A DNA stretch of 64,000 bases from GCA-2683825 sp965662355 (GTDB lineage: Bacteria; Planctomycetota; UBA1135; GCA-002686595): NCBI GenBank assembly GCA_965662355.1, contig CBFIHP010000008.1, forward strand, positions 62,001-126,000. Reading direction: 5' to 3'. The position numbers and the translations under genes are program-made. Positions 45,166 to 54,492 of this stretch are shown in pieces. The notes under the pieces are model-generated. The model did not search any database. It was not told the origin of the DNA and saw nothing but the letters and a program-made list of their open reading frames with translations. Position 1 is the first letter of the stretch; every line of letters begins with the position of its first letter.

Positions 45166-47196
45166 CTACAAACGATTCCAGGCGAGCACCTCGAAAAGGG
45201 CTTGGTGTTCGTCGGTCCAGAGCCGGGTGGGACGACGAACATCGCGCAGAGAGACCCCTGCTTCGGCGATGGTGGGGTGCGAGAGCAGCGCCCGATTGCG
45301 GCTCAGGAGGACCCATGTCGAGGGCAGGGCCGCCAGCTCTAGAACCTCCTGGGAGATCCAGACTCCGGGCAGGGCGAGCTCTTTCGACATCACCGCCAGC
45401 GGCCGCACGAGGTCCAGGTAACGCGAAGAGACGTGCACCGCGATCATCCCATCGGGTTGCAGGTGACGCAGGTACGTCTCGAAGCACTCCCGGGTCAGGA
45501 GGTGCACGGGAATCGAGTCACTCGAGAAAGCGTCCAGTACCAGCAGATCGAAGCCCATGTCGGCTTCCGCCTCGAGAACGATCCGCGCGTCTCCGCTCAG
45601 AACCTCGATCGCGGCGGGGCTGTCGGCGAGGAACGTGAAGGTCTCCCGCGCCACCGAGACGACCTTGGGGTCGATCTCGTAGAAACGCATGCGGTCGGTT
45701 GGCTTGCCGTAGGCGGCGAGCACACCGGCCCCGAGGCCGACGACTCCGATGTGCAGGCCGCGGTCCGCGGGGAAGGCTCGCAGTGCACGGCCAACGCCAC
45801 TCTGGCGCGTGAAGTATGCGGACGGCTCCCGGCGATACTCCGGCGTCTGGTATTGCCAGCCGTGGGCGGTCGTGCCGGAGGTCAACTCGAGCCGATGCTG
45901 AATGGAATTGCCCGCGTCCAGCTCGTATACGGCGTGCACACCGTAGGCGTTGCGACCCAGCACCCGTGCGCCACTCCGTAGTGCTCGCTCCTGCACGAAC
46001 AGATAGGCCCCCGCGGCGATCCACGCCGCTCCGGCGATAGCGCCTACGATCCTCCGCGAAGGCCCGACTCTCGGAATCGTTCTGAAAGCCACCACGGCCA
46101 AGGTCACGAGCATCAGAAGCGGCAGTTCGAGCCACGTGGCGAAGAGCGCGGGTGCGAGCAGCGCAACCGCCAACCCGCCCGCGGCTCCGCCCCCCGCCAG
46201 GGCGAGATAGAACGTCGAATCCCCGGAACGGCGCGGGCGCAGCTGGTAGATCCGACCGTGGAGCACGCAGCATGCGCTGAAGAACAGCACGGCATAGCTT
46301 CCGAGCAAGGTTCCGTAACTGGCATCCTGCTCGACGTAATGCCCGTGCGCGACGACGCCCGTGAAGGTGAGTAACAAGACGCGCAGGGCGGGACCGTCTA
46401 CCCACTTCCAGCCCTGGAAGGCGCACGCGTAGGAAGCGAGATAGAGCGCCAGAAAGAGCGCCCACAGAAAGGGCATGGGCGGCACGTTCTCCGAAATCGA
46501 CTGGCTGATCGTCACCAACCAGGCGCTCGAAAGGGCGGGGTAACACCACCAACCTAGCGAACGGAAAGAAGACACCCCTTGGCCTTCGGGCTCGCCATCG
46601 CCTTCAGCCTCGTTGCCCTGTTTCGCGCTGCCCACTCCACATAGAACCAACAGGAGCACGAAGACGAAGAGTCCCAGGCGAAAGAACCCCGCCTGCTGTA
46701 CGCGCGAGAAGCTCGGCTCGATCCAGACCGGATACAGACACAGGGCGCTGAAAGAAGCGAGGTTGGAAACCCCATAGAGCCTGTAGGCCGGCGCCTCCGG
46801 TCGGGCGTGCTCCAGCCAGCGTTGAACCAGCGGGGCCGTCGCTCCGAGCAAGAGATAGGGCAATCCGATCCCCCAGAAGAGCGCCGCCTGGATGCCCCAG
46901 AACGGAAGCTCGGGCCCAGCGGCCGGGCTCTCCATGAACCCCTCGAGCCCACCGAACGCGAAGGCCGCGCCAGCGAGCAGTGTCCCGTGCAGCACGAGCT
47001 GCTTTCGAGGCGCCAGGCGCCCCAGCACATGTGCGTAGAGATAGCCGCAGAAGAGGCCGCTCTGGAAGAACACGAGGCACGCCGTCCACACCGCCGCCCC
47101 GCCACCGAAGCGCGGCAGCAGGAAGCGACCGAGCATGGGTTGAACGAGAAAGAGCAGGAAAGCCCCGACGAAGACGAGTGCGAAGTGGATCAGCAT
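45166..47196 (-). CDS. Spermidine synthase-like protein with N-terminal membrane domain
   Basis: 676 residues from the ATG at 47196 (MLIHFALVF); upstream in-frame sequence looks non-coding. About ten TM helices (1-395) are followed by a class I methyltransferase-like aminopropyltransferase domain. This has the dinucleotide-like loop GVVGLGAGVLAAYG, the EIDPKVV acidic loop, a DARI loop (SGDARIVLEAE) and DAFSSDSIPVHLLTRE with the catalytic acidic residue. Such fusions are frequent in Planctomycetota and some Proteobacteria. Substrate is uncertain: polyamine synthesis is possible, but the membrane fusion suggests another acceptor. Confidence 0.85.
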   Translation of the reverse strand: MLIHFALVFVGAFLLFLVQPMLGRFLLPRFGGGAAVWTACLVFFQSGLFCGYLYAHVLGRLAPRKQLVLHGTLLAGAAFAFGGLEGFMESPAAGPELPFWGIQAALFWGIGLPYLLLGATAPLVQRWLEHARPEAPAYRLYGVSNLASFSALCLYPVWIEPSFSRVQQAGFFRLGLFVFVLLLVLCGVGSAKQGNEAEGDGEPEGQGVSSFRSLGWWCYPALSSAWLVTISQSISENVPPMPFLWALFLALYLASYACAFQGWKWVDGPALRVLLLTFTGVVAHGHYVEQDASYGTLLGSYAVLFFSACCVLHGRIYQLRPRRSGDSTFYLALAGGGAAGGLAVALLAPALFATWLELPLLMLVTLAVVAFRTIPRVGPSRRIVGAIAGAAWIAAGAYLFVQERALRSGARVLGRNAYGVHAVYELDAGNSIQHRLELTSGTTAHGWQYQTPEYRREPSAYFTRQSGVGRALRAFPADRGLHIGVVGLGAGVLAAYGKPTDRMRFYEIDPKVVSVARETFTFLADSPAAIEVLSGDARIVLEAEADMGFDLLVLDAFSSDSIPVHLLTRECFETYLRHLQPDGMIAVHVSSRYLDLVRPLAVMSKELALPGVWISQEVLELAALPSTWVLLSRNRALLSHPTIAEAGVSLRDVRRPTRLWTDEHQALFEVLAWNRL

Positions 47197-47446
47197 GGAG
47201 AGGCGCGCAGTCTTGCCGCTTTGGACCCTGCCCGCAAACCCTTGCCCGGAGCGGCGCTCTCGTCCATGATTCAGACGCGCCTCGTCGAATATATCGACGG
47301 GGAGATTCCAAAACGTATCTGGCGCAGCTGAAAAGGACTTTTTCGACCCCTCGGAATGGGTTGGCGAGCGGAAGGCTGGGCCAGACCGATGCGGCACAGG
47401 AATTGAATGGGGTCGATCGAACTTCCTCCCCTCGACGACGTACGAC

Positions 47447-48289
47447 ATGTCCCTCTTCCTGCGCATCACCGGCTCCCTCATCCTGCTCGGCCTCGCCTCC
47501 TGCGAGAACACCGTGGCCGAGACCGACGGCATCGGTTTGTCGGGCCGCCTGGTCATCACCGGTTCGAGCACCTGCGCCCCCCTGATCGGCGACATCGCCA
47601 AGCGCTTCGAAAAGGCACATCCAAAGGTGCGCATCGACGTGCAAATGGGCGGGTCGTCGCGCGGGATCGCGGACACCAAGCGCGGCACCGCCGACATCGG
47701 CATGGCCTCCCGGGAGCTCAAACAGAACGAGGCTCCCGAGCTCGTCTCCTATCCCTTCGCGCAGGATGGCGTCGCCATCATCCTGCACAAGGAGAACCCG
47801 ATCACCTCACTCACCGACGAACAGGTCCATGGCATCTACACCGGTGCGCTGTCCAACTGGTCGGAGATCGGCGGCCTCAATGCCCCGATCACGGTCGTCA
47901 ACAAGGCCTCGGGTCGCGCCACGCTCGAGGTCTTCCTCAAGCACTTCAAGCTCGATGAGACGACGATACAGGCCGACGTCATCATCGGTGACAACCAACA
48001 GGGCATCAAAACCGTATCCGGCAACCCGAACAGCATCGGCTACGTTTCGATCGGCGCCGCCGAATTCGAGATCGGTGAGGGCACCCCGCTGCGCCTTCTG
48101 GAAACCCAGGGCGTCGAGGCCACGACGGCCAATGTCAGCCGGGGCAAGTTCCCCATCGGCCGTCCCCTGATCCTCGTTTCCAGGGAGACACAGAGCGAGC
48201 TGGCCTCGAGCTTCATCACCTATTGCCGCTCCGGTCAGGTCCACGACCTGATCGAGGATCTGTACTTCGTACCGATGCCAAGCGAATGA
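47447..48289 (+). CDS. pstS: Phosphate ABC transporter substrate-binding lipoprotein PstS
   Basis: 280 residues with a lipoprotein signal (lipobox LASC, cysteine 19). The type II periplasmic-binding fold has the phosphate-binding motifs ITGSSTCAPLIGD near the N-terminus, GGSSRGIADTKRGTADIGMASREL, and NKASGRATLEVF. PstS captures phosphate for PstCAB. It starts the pst operon; no Pho-box-like direct repeat was recognised in the 250-base upstream gap. Confidence 0.92.
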   Translation: MSLFLRITGSLILLGLASCENTVAETDGIGLSGRLVITGSSTCAPLIGDIAKRFEKAHPKVRIDVQMGGSSRGIADTKRGTADIGMASRELKQNEAPELVSYPFAQDGVAIILHKENPITSLTDEQVHGIYTGALSNWSEIGGLNAPITVVNKASGRATLEVFLKHFKLDETTIQADVIIGDNQQGIKTVSGNPNSIGYVSIGAAEFEIGEGTPLRLLETQGVEATTANVSRGKFPIGRPLILVSRETQSELASSFITYCRSGQVHDLIEDLYFVPMPSE

Positions 48290-49164
48290 GCAAGACGGAG
48301 GCGCGCCGGAGCGACCGCATCCTGCTCATCGGGCTACGCGCCTCCGCCCTCCTGGCGAGCTCGATCATCTTGTTGATCGCCTTCTTTCTCGTACGCGAGT
48401 CGTATCCGGCGCTGCGCGATGTCGGCTGGACGCGCTTCTTCACGGACGAGAACTGGTTCCCGGCCGCGGAGGAGGGTCGCCAGTACCGGATGGTTCCCAT
48501 GTTGGCGGCCACGGCGTTGTCCACCCTGGGGGCCGTCGCGCTCGCCGCGCCCGCGGGTCTGCTGTCGGCCATTTTTTGCCGCTACTACGCCCCTCCCAAG
48601 CTCGCCATTTTCTACCAGCGGATCGTCGAGCTCCTGGCGGGGATCCCATCGGTCATCTTCGGCTTCTGGGGTCTGGTGACACTCGTTCCGCTCCTCCAAC
48701 GGATCGAGCCACCGGGTCAGAACCTGCTGGCGGGCATCCTGATCCTCTCCCTGATGATCCTGCCGACGATCGCCATGCTTTCCAATGCCACCCTGGAGGG
48801 GGTCCCCAAGGCCCACGTCGAGGGTGCCGTGGCCCTCGGGCTTTCGCGTTGGAGCACCCTGCGCGGGATCGTTGTTCCATCCGCAGTGCCGGGACTCCTG
48901 ATCGCCTGTGTGCTCGGCACCATGCGCGCGATCGGTGAGACGATGGCCGTGCTCATGGTCTGTGGCAACGTCGTGCAAACCCCCGCGAGCCTGTTCTCTC
49001 CGGTGCGCACGTTGACCGCGAACATCGCCCTCGAGATGGGGTATGCGACCGAAGAGCACCGCTCGGTCCTGTTCGTCTCTGGCCTGGCCCTGATGGCCAT
49101 GGTCGTGGCACTTGTCTTCCTGCAACGCCGCATCAAGAGGAGTCTCCAACTTGCTCGAGCGTAG
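48286..49164 (+). CDS. pstC: Phosphate ABC transporter permease PstC
   Basis: 292 residues from the ATG at 48286, which overlaps the pstS stop by 4 bases (ATGA). Six TM helices, and the ABC permease EAA-type loop (EGVPKAHVEGAVALGLSRWSTL) expected to contact PstB. It forms the membrane channel with PstA. Confidence 0.93.
   Translation: MSKTEARRSDRILLIGLRASALLASSIILLIAFFLVRESYPALRDVGWTRFFTDENWFPAAEEGRQYRMVPMLAATALSTLGAVALAAPAGLLSAIFCRYYAPPKLAIFYQRIVELLAGIPSVIFGFWGLVTLVPLLQRIEPPGQNLLAGILILSLMILPTIAMLSNATLEGVPKAHVEGAVALGLSRWSTLRGIVVPSAVPGLLIACVLGTMRAIGETMAVLMVCGNVVQTPASLFSPVRTLTANIALEMGYATEEHRSVLFVSGLALMAMVVALVFLQRRIKRSLQLARA
49136..49142 (+). promoter_or_regulatory. Shine-Dalgarno site for the TTG start of pstA
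   Basis: AGAGGAG, 8 bases upstream of the TTG at 49151, inside the end of pstC. It favours this start over the in-frame ATG at 49112. Confidence 0.65.
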
Positions 49165-50026
49165 CGGAATCAAGAGTCTTCCCTTCCGAGCACAGCTCGC
49201 GGATCGCATCTTCGAGTGCGTCGTATGGGGCACGGCGCTCGTCGTGGCCAGCAGCTTTCTGTGGCTGGTCGGGGACCTTCTCTGGCACGGCCTGGGGCAG
49301 ATCGACATTTCCTTCTTGCTCGAGGACGTCCAGCGCACCGGCCGCGAAGGCGGCATCCTGCCCATCCTCGTTTCGACGCTTCTGATTCTCGCCGTGTGCC
49401 TCGTGGCATCCGTTCCCGTCGGGATCCTGACCGCGATTTTGCTGTCGGAGTTCTCGCGACGCAGCGCCCTTCTCAGTCGCATCGTGCGGGCCAGCCTCGA
49501 CGTCTTGGCCGGTGTCCCCTCCATCGCCTTCGGACTCTTCGGCAACGCGTTCTTTTGCATCGCCTTGGGGCTGGACTTCTCGATCCTCTCGGGTGGGCTC
49601 ACCCTCGCCTGCATGGTCCTGCCGATCTTCATCCGCTCCGTAGAGCTGGGCTTGCGCAGCGTGCCGAACGACTACCGCCACGCCGGAGCGGCCCTTGGAA
49701 TGTCGCAGTCGACGATGTTGGCGCGCATCCTGATCCCGGCCGCTGCTCCAGGAATCGCGGCGGGCTTGATGCTCGGCATCGGCAGAGCCCTGGCCGAAAC
49801 CGCGGCCCTCATGTTCACCAGCGGCTACGGCGATCGCATGCCCGGCTCGCTATTCGACTCGGGACGCGCCCTGTCCCTGCACATCTACGATCTCACGCAA
49901 GTCACTGGCGGCGAGCCCAACGCTTACGCTTCCGCAGTGGTGCTCGTGGGATTGCTCCTTATCATTAACCTGAGTGCCTCCTGGATCGTCAAACACCTCG
50001 TTGGCGGCCGGGTCACCACCGCGTGA
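49151..50026 (+). CDS. pstA: Phosphate ABC transporter permease PstA (TTG start)
   Basis: 291 residues from TTG at 49151. Six TM helices and the permease loop ELGLRSVPNDYRHAGAALGM, followed by AETAALMFTSGYGD, which is typical of PstA. The gene overlaps pstC by 14 bases, in keeping with coupled translation. Confidence 0.92.
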   Translation: MLERSGIKSLPFRAQLADRIFECVVWGTALVVASSFLWLVGDLLWHGLGQIDISFLLEDVQRTGREGGILPILVSTLLILAVCLVASVPVGILTAILLSEFSRRSALLSRIVRASLDVLAGVPSIAFGLFGNAFFCIALGLDFSILSGGLTLACMVLPIFIRSVELGLRSVPNDYRHAGAALGMSQSTMLARILIPAAAPGIAAGLMLGIGRALAETAALMFTSGYGDRMPGSLFDSGRALSLHIYDLTQVTGGEPNAYASAVVLVGLLLIINLSASWIVKHLVGGRVTTA

Positions 50027-50030
50027 CGAC

Positions 50031-50849
50031 ATGAGTGACTGCTGTTTCGATGCCTGCCAGAGCCAACGCCTCCCCGATCCCGAGGGAGACGCCTTCCTGG
50101 CCGTCCGCGACCTGGAGGTCTCGTACCACGGGAAGACCGTCCTCGAGAGCGTCGACATCGACATCCAGCGTGGACAGGTCACCGCCTTGATCGGCCCGTC
50201 GGGCTGCGGGAAGACCAGCTTTCTGTACACGCTCAACCGCATGAGCGATCTCATCGAGGGCTGCAAGGTCAAGGGCCGGATTCGCTTCGACGGCCAGGAG
50301 ATCAACGGGTCCGAGATCGACATCGGTTGGCTGCGCACGAACGTCGGCATGGTCTTCCAGAAGCCCAACCTGTTCCCGCTCTCCATCAGCAAGAACCTGC
50401 ACCTGCCCCTTCGCGAACATGGCTGCCCATCCAATCAGCTCGCGGCTCGCTCGGAGGAAGTCCTGCGCGAGGTCGGCCTCTGGGGCGAAGTTTCGGATCG
50501 GCTCGACTCTCCGGCCCTGGCGCTCTCCGGTGGCCAACAGCAACGCCTGTGCATCGCGCGCGCCCTTACGCTGCGCCCCAAGTTGCTGCTCATGGACGAA
50601 CCTTGCAGCGCCCTCGATCCAATCTCCACGGCGGTGATCGAAGAGCTGATTCTCGAGATGCGTGGTGAATACAGCATCGTCATCGTCACCCACAACCTGG
50701 CCCAGGCCCAACGCATCGCCGACGACGTCGCAGTGTTCTGGTGCCACGACGATTCAGGCTGCGTCATCGAATCCGGCAAGGCCAAAGACGTGTTCGCCGC
50801 CCCGCGGCAACCGGATACTCAGGCATATCTGGCTGGACAGCGAGGGTAG
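50031..50849 (+). CDS. pstB: Phosphate ABC transporter ATP-binding protein PstB
   Basis: 272 residues. Walker A GPSGCGKT, Q-loop in GMVFQKPNLFP, signature LSGGQQQRLCIARAL and Walker B LLLMDEPCSALDP are complete. The N-terminus (MSDCCFDACQSQ) has three extra cysteines before the usual start of the domain. No phoU or phoBR follows; the next gene is convergent. Confidence 0.95.
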   Translation: MSDCCFDACQSQRLPDPEGDAFLAVRDLEVSYHGKTVLESVDIDIQRGQVTALIGPSGCGKTSFLYTLNRMSDLIEGCKVKGRIRFDGQEINGSEIDIGWLRTNVGMVFQKPNLFPLSISKNLHLPLREHGCPSNQLAARSEEVLREVGLWGEVSDRLDSPALALSGGQQQRLCIARALTLRPKLLLMDEPCSALDPISTAVIEELILEMRGEYSIVIVTHNLAQAQRIADDVAVFWCHDDSGCVIESGKAKDVFAAPRQPDTQAYLAGQRG

Positions 50850-50854
50850 TTCAA

Positions 50855-50886
50855 GAGCCAGGATGGCTCGTCCATTGGGACGGGCC
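50855..50886. terminator. Two overlapping hairpins between convergent pstB and radical SAM genes
   Basis: GGCTCGTCC (50865-50873) pairs with GGACGGGCC (50878-50886) over 9 bp with a 4-base loop and one G-T pair. A second hairpin GAGCCA-GGA-TGGCTC (50855-50869) shares bases with it, so only one can form. There is no T-tract; a terminator or 3'-end stabiliser is likely from position. Confidence 0.5.
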
Positions 50887-50992
50887 CGTGGAAATGAGTC
50901 AAAGGCTCGGCGACTCGTCAGGGGCAACCATAGGCGACTGTCTCGGACGGCCGAAGGCCCGTCTGGAACTGGAAGGTTCGTCCTGGCCTGTC

Positions 50993-52384
50993 CTATTCGG
51001 GAAAGTACGCCCTCTTGTCGTGGCGTACATCGCAACGCGCGCAACGAGATTCGACGGCTTCGCCGCGCAGGAAGCCTTCGCGGAGTCGATTGAGGGCCGG
51101 ACCGTTCCAGATCTCCTCGACCGTCTGCTCGCGCGTGTTCCCGAGCGATATCTCGCCCTCGGTATCGACACAGCACGCGGTCGCGTGGCCGTCGACGAGG
51201 ATCCCCAGGTGCTTCCAGGGGAACTCGCAGAAGTGTTCGTTGTTGGAAGCCCCTTCGCCCCAGTTGTGATAGATCGTCCACTGCAGCTGGATCCCGTCGT
51301 AGAGATCCATCAGGGTCGTGCCCGTCGGATCGAGGTGTACGGTCTCCTCGGCGTCCGGCAGGTTGCGCCCGCTGACGGTGCGCACGACGTTGATCCACTC
51401 GTTCGCGATTTGACGCACCCGGGCCTGCTCCTCGGGGTCATCGGCACGCTCCAGGTTGTAGAGAATGTTGATGCGCGTCTTCGGCGGCCCACCGTGGCGA
51501 ACCAGGGCCGAGACCATCTCCGTGACGCCGTTGATGTACTCGGCGTAGGGAACCCGTGTGCCGCGTTGTTGGTTGTAGAGCTCTTCCTCGGGCGTGTTCA
51601 ACGAGATGACCATCTCGTCGAGCTTCGTTCGCAGGAGCCCGTCGATGTTGCGCTGGTTGAAACGCGATCCGTTCGTCGCCAGTGAGATTCGCTGTCCCAG
51701 GTCGTGGGTCGCGTCGACGAAATCGAAGAAGCGTGGATAGAGCAGCGGCTCGCCCAGAAGGTGTACCCGGATCGGGTGGTGGTGCTCCATGTCCGTCAGA
51801 TCCTTGACGATCTTCGTCGCGAGCTCGAAATCCATGGGGCGTTGCTCGCGCTTCAACACCGTCTGCGGACAGAAGGTGCAACGGAAATTGCATGCGTTGA
51901 TCAGCTCGACGAAGGCCTCGAAGATCGTGTTCTTCACGAGGATCTTGGCCGGCGTCGTTACGATCGGCACCGGGCGCGGAACATCGCCTTCACCCAGAGC
52001 CTGGATCCCGTAGCGCACCTCGTAGTCACCCGCGAACGTCGGGATGTTCACCCCAAAGGGAATCCGGCGCTGCTCGCCCATCGGAATCGGCTCGGGCAAG
52101 GACGACGTCAACAGGTTTCGCACGAACGTCCCATCCGCGCGGTGCAGATTGGCAACCGCCTGCAGATGCCCGACGCGACGCGCATCGGCCAAGGCCTCGA
52201 GTCGCAGGTTGCGCACCTCGACCTCGAAGTTGGCGGGTTCGAACCCGAAGCAGCGTGCAGGCGTCTCCGACGGCATCACGCTGACCAGGGGCTCCGAGGA
52301 GGTTCGCTTTGAAGCGGCGTTACTTTCCGCCGTCGGCGAGCCTGCGGAGGAGGAGGATTGGGGGGAATCCGGGGCGATCGACAT
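50993..52384 (-). CDS. Radical SAM/SPASM domain protein with an N-terminal beta domain
   Basis: 463 residues from the ATG at 52384 (MSIAPDSP). After a Ser-rich start, residues about 40-150 look like a beta-sandwich domain (FEVEVRNLRL, IPFGVNIPTFAGDYEVRYGI). The radical SAM core follows with CNFRCTFC (C165, C169, C172) binding the 4Fe-4S cluster, and an SPASM-type C-terminus with cysteines in FCEFPW, ACCVD and RCARC. SPASM enzymes often modify peptides or help synthesise glycans or cofactors. No peptide substrate gene is visible next to it, so the reaction is unknown. Confidence 0.85.
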   Translation of the reverse strand: MSIAPDSPQSSSSAGSPTAESNAASKRTSSEPLVSVMPSETPARCFGFEPANFEVEVRNLRLEALADARRVGHLQAVANLHRADGTFVRNLLTSSLPEPIPMGEQRRIPFGVNIPTFAGDYEVRYGIQALGEGDVPRPVPIVTTPAKILVKNTIFEAFVELINACNFRCTFCPQTVLKREQRPMDFELATKIVKDLTDMEHHHPIRVHLLGEPLLYPRFFDFVDATHDLGQRISLATNGSRFNQRNIDGLLRTKLDEMVISLNTPEEELYNQQRGTRVPYAEYINGVTEMVSALVRHGGPPKTRINILYNLERADDPEEQARVRQIANEWINVVRTVSGRNLPDAEETVHLDPTGTTLMDLYDGIQLQWTIYHNWGEGASNNEHFCEFPWKHLGILVDGHATACCVDTEGEISLGNTREQTVEEIWNGPALNRLREGFLRGEAVESRCARCDVRHDKRAYFPE

Positions 52385-52547
52385 GGGCTTTTCGATCTTA
52401 TCAGCGCACTTCTCGAGGCGCGGGGTCAACCCAAGGAAGCTTTCCGGTCGAAAAAAATGCCCGACGCACGCCACCGCAGATCCCCCCCATCACGCCCGAT
52501 TCTCCCCCACACCCCCACTCCAACAGCTCGAGGGGCCCAATGCGGCC

Positions 52548-52578
52548 TTGTTTTCCCACCTTCGGATACCCTTAGTAT
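52548..52578 (+). promoter_or_regulatory. Candidate promoter of the Ku gene
   Basis: TTGTTT (52548-52553), 19-base spacer, TAGTAT (52573-52578). Both boxes match 4 of 6 consensus bases; the spacer is long. It would give a leader of about 25 bases containing the Ku Shine-Dalgarno sequence GGAGGT (52597-52602). Confidence 0.3.
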
Positions 52579-52610
52579 TCGATCCCTCATTTCGCTGGAG
52601 GTCCCACCCA

Positions 52611-53489
52611 ATGGCTCCCAGGACCAGTTTCAAGGGCTTCCTGAAGCTCAGCCTCGTCTCCGTCCCGGTCAGGGCCTACACGGCCAACAACACCTCGGAG
52701 GACGTCCGCCTCAACCAGCTCCACGTCGATTGCCACAATCGCGTGAAGTACAAGAAGGTCTGCCCCGAGCACGGAGAGCTCAAGAGCGACGAGATCGTGT
52801 CCGGCTACGAATACGCCAAGGACAGCTACGTCGTCATCGAGGCCAATGAGGTCTCCAAGATCCGCAAGGAGTCCGACAAGTCCGTCCATATCGACGGCTT
52901 CGTCAGCCCCGAAGAGCTCGACCCCATGTACCTCGCGGGCAAGACATACTTCCTGCTCCCCGATGGCATCGCCGGCAATCGCCCCTACGCCCTGCTCGTC
53001 AAGGGGATGCGCGATGCGAACGTGGTCGGCGTTGCCCAGGTGGTCCTCTCGGGTCGCGAACAACTCGTCTGCCTGCGCCCGGTCGAGGATATGCTGACCA
53101 TGTCCGTGCTCTCTTACCCCAAGAAGCTCAAGGCCATGGATCCTTTCATCGAGGAACTCCCCGATGAAAAGCCCACCCAGGAAGAGATGGCCCTCGCGAA
53201 TACACTGATCGGCGCTTCGACGATCAAGGAATTCGACTTCGCGTCCTACAAGGACGCGTACATCGAGAACCTGACCAAGCTGATCCAGATGAAGGTCGAC
53301 GGCCAGGAGATCGTCAAGGCCCCCGACGTCGAGGAGCCCAAGATCCTCAACTTGATGGAAGCCTTGAAGAAGAGCGTCGCCGAAGCGGGGGCGCGGAAGA
53401 TGGCTCCGTCGGTGAAGAGTGCGAAGAAAACCACAGCGAAGAAGCGGGCTTCGAAAAAGGCGACGACTCGGAAGAAGAAGACAGGGTAG
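52611..53489 (+). CDS. ku: Ku protein (non-homologous end joining)
   Basis: 292 residues. Bacterial Ku is a homodimer that binds DNA double-strand ends and recruits ligase. The core domain starts FKGFLKLSLVSVPVRAY and has YKKVCPEHGE, KDSYVVIEANEVSKI and the YFLLPDG segment, and ends near residue 255. The last about 35 residues are a Lys/Arg/Ala/Thr-rich tail (KKTTAKKRASKKATTRKKK), which binds DNA in other bacteria. GGAGGT lies 8 bases before the ATG. The next gene is the ligase, 12 bases on. Confidence 0.96.
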   Translation: MAPRTSFKGFLKLSLVSVPVRAYTANNTSEDVRLNQLHVDCHNRVKYKKVCPEHGELKSDEIVSGYEYAKDSYVVIEANEVSKIRKESDKSVHIDGFVSPEELDPMYLAGKTYFLLPDGIAGNRPYALLVKGMRDANVVGVAQVVLSGREQLVCLRPVEDMLTMSVLSYPKKLKAMDPFIEELPDEKPTQEEMALANTLIGASTIKEFDFASYKDAYIENLTKLIQMKVDGQEIVKAPDVEEPKILNLMEALKKSVAEAGARKMAPSVKSAKKTTAKKRASKKATTRKKKTG

Positions 53490-53501
53490 TACGCACCCTC
53501 G

Positions 53502-54407
53502 ATGGCGCTCCCCGATTTCATCCCCCCCATGCTCGCCAAGCTCGGAGATCACCCCTTCGACTCCGACGAGCACCTTTTCGAAATCAAGTGGGATGGGATC
53601 CGCGCCGTCAGCTTCACCGAAGGCGGTTCGTACCGCGCCTTCACGCGCAATCGCAATCCCCTCACGGAGCGCTACCCGGAGTTCACCTTCCTCTCCGACC
53701 TCGACGAGGGGTTCGTATTTGACGGCGAGTTGGTCGTGCTCCGCGAGGGCAAGCCGGACTTCCACGCCGTGCTGCAGCGCGAGCAGGCCCGCAACAAGCT
53801 CAAGATCGAAGGCCTCACGCGGACCCACCCCGTGAGCTATGTCGTCTTCGACATCCTCTACGCCAACGGCCAATCGGTCTGCGAGCTTCCCCTCACCCAA
53901 CGCCGCGAGCTGCTTTCCGAAATCGTCACGGACACCGGACACGGTCGCTTCATCCTCTCCGACGGCATCGTCGGGGCCGGCACCGCGCTCTTCGAGCAGT
54001 GCAGGGCCATGGGGCTCGAGGGCATGGTCGCGAAGCTGTTGCGCTCGAAGTACCACCCCGGGCGGCGCTCCGAGTCCTGGACGAAAGTCAAGTGCACCCA
54101 GGAAACCGTCTGCGCCATCCTCGGCTACCTCGAGCAATACCAGGAGGTGCGCAGCGTCATCGTCGCCCTCGAGGAGAACGGTCAACTCGTCTGCGCCGGC
54201 CGCGTCGGCAGCGGGCTCTCGGGCAGCCTCGGCAAGAAGCTGTACACCCTTTTCCAGGACCACCGCGCCGACGAACCCCTGATCCAGAACCCCCACGAGG
54301 GCCAGTGGCTCGAGCCCGGGCTCTTCTGCAAGGTGCGCTATCTCGAGCGGACGAAGAACGGCCTGCGCGCTCCGGTCTTCCTGGAGATGTACGACGAAAA
54401 GGCCTAA
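53502..54407 (+). CDS. ATP-dependent DNA ligase, ligase domain only (LigC/LigD-type)
   Basis: 301 residues. The adenylation domain has motif I EIKWDGIR (nucleophile K29), motif III VFDGELV, motif IV LEGMVAKL and motif V SWTKVKC. An OB-fold follows (about 205-301, with KKLYTLFQ, KVRYLERTKNG). There is no polymerase or phosphoesterase domain. It is in tandem with Ku, so it should be the sealing enzyme of NHEJ. It supplies the ligase activity that the LigD polypeptide at 60294-62357 appears to have lost. Confidence 0.93.
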   Translation: MALPDFIPPMLAKLGDHPFDSDEHLFEIKWDGIRAVSFTEGGSYRAFTRNRNPLTERYPEFTFLSDLDEGFVFDGELVVLREGKPDFHAVLQREQARNKLKIEGLTRTHPVSYVVFDILYANGQSVCELPLTQRRELLSEIVTDTGHGRFILSDGIVGAGTALFEQCRAMGLEGMVAKLLRSKYHPGRRSESWTKVKCTQETVCAILGYLEQYQEVRSVIVALEENGQLVCAGRVGSGLSGSLGKKLYTLFQDHRADEPLIQNPHEGQWLEPGLFCKVRYLERTKNGLRAPVFLEMYDEKA

Positions 54408-54450
54408 AGCAAGGGGCATTCTCAGCTCCCCCCGGGTCCGCGTGAATTCC

Positions 54451-54492
54451 GTTGAGCCCGAGGGCCCCATCCGTAAGGTTCACGGGCTCAAC
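54451..54492 (+). repeat. Perfect 10-bp inverted repeat just before the BRCT-MerR-TPR gene
   Basis: GTTGAGCCCG (54451-54460) and CGGGCTCAAC (54483-54492) are exact reverse complements with a 22-base spacer. The right arm ends 4 bases before the ATG at 54497, covering the ribosome-binding region. It could be an operator for the encoded MerR-like protein or an RNA hairpin limiting translation. The left part also offers a competing GTGAA/TTCAC pairing. Confidence 0.65.

Noticed and set aside
47197..47446. Possible Pho box before pstS
   Set aside because: No direct repeats with the expected 11-base spacing and CTGTCAT-like core were found; only an AT-rich TCGAATATATCGA palindrome is visible, without further support.
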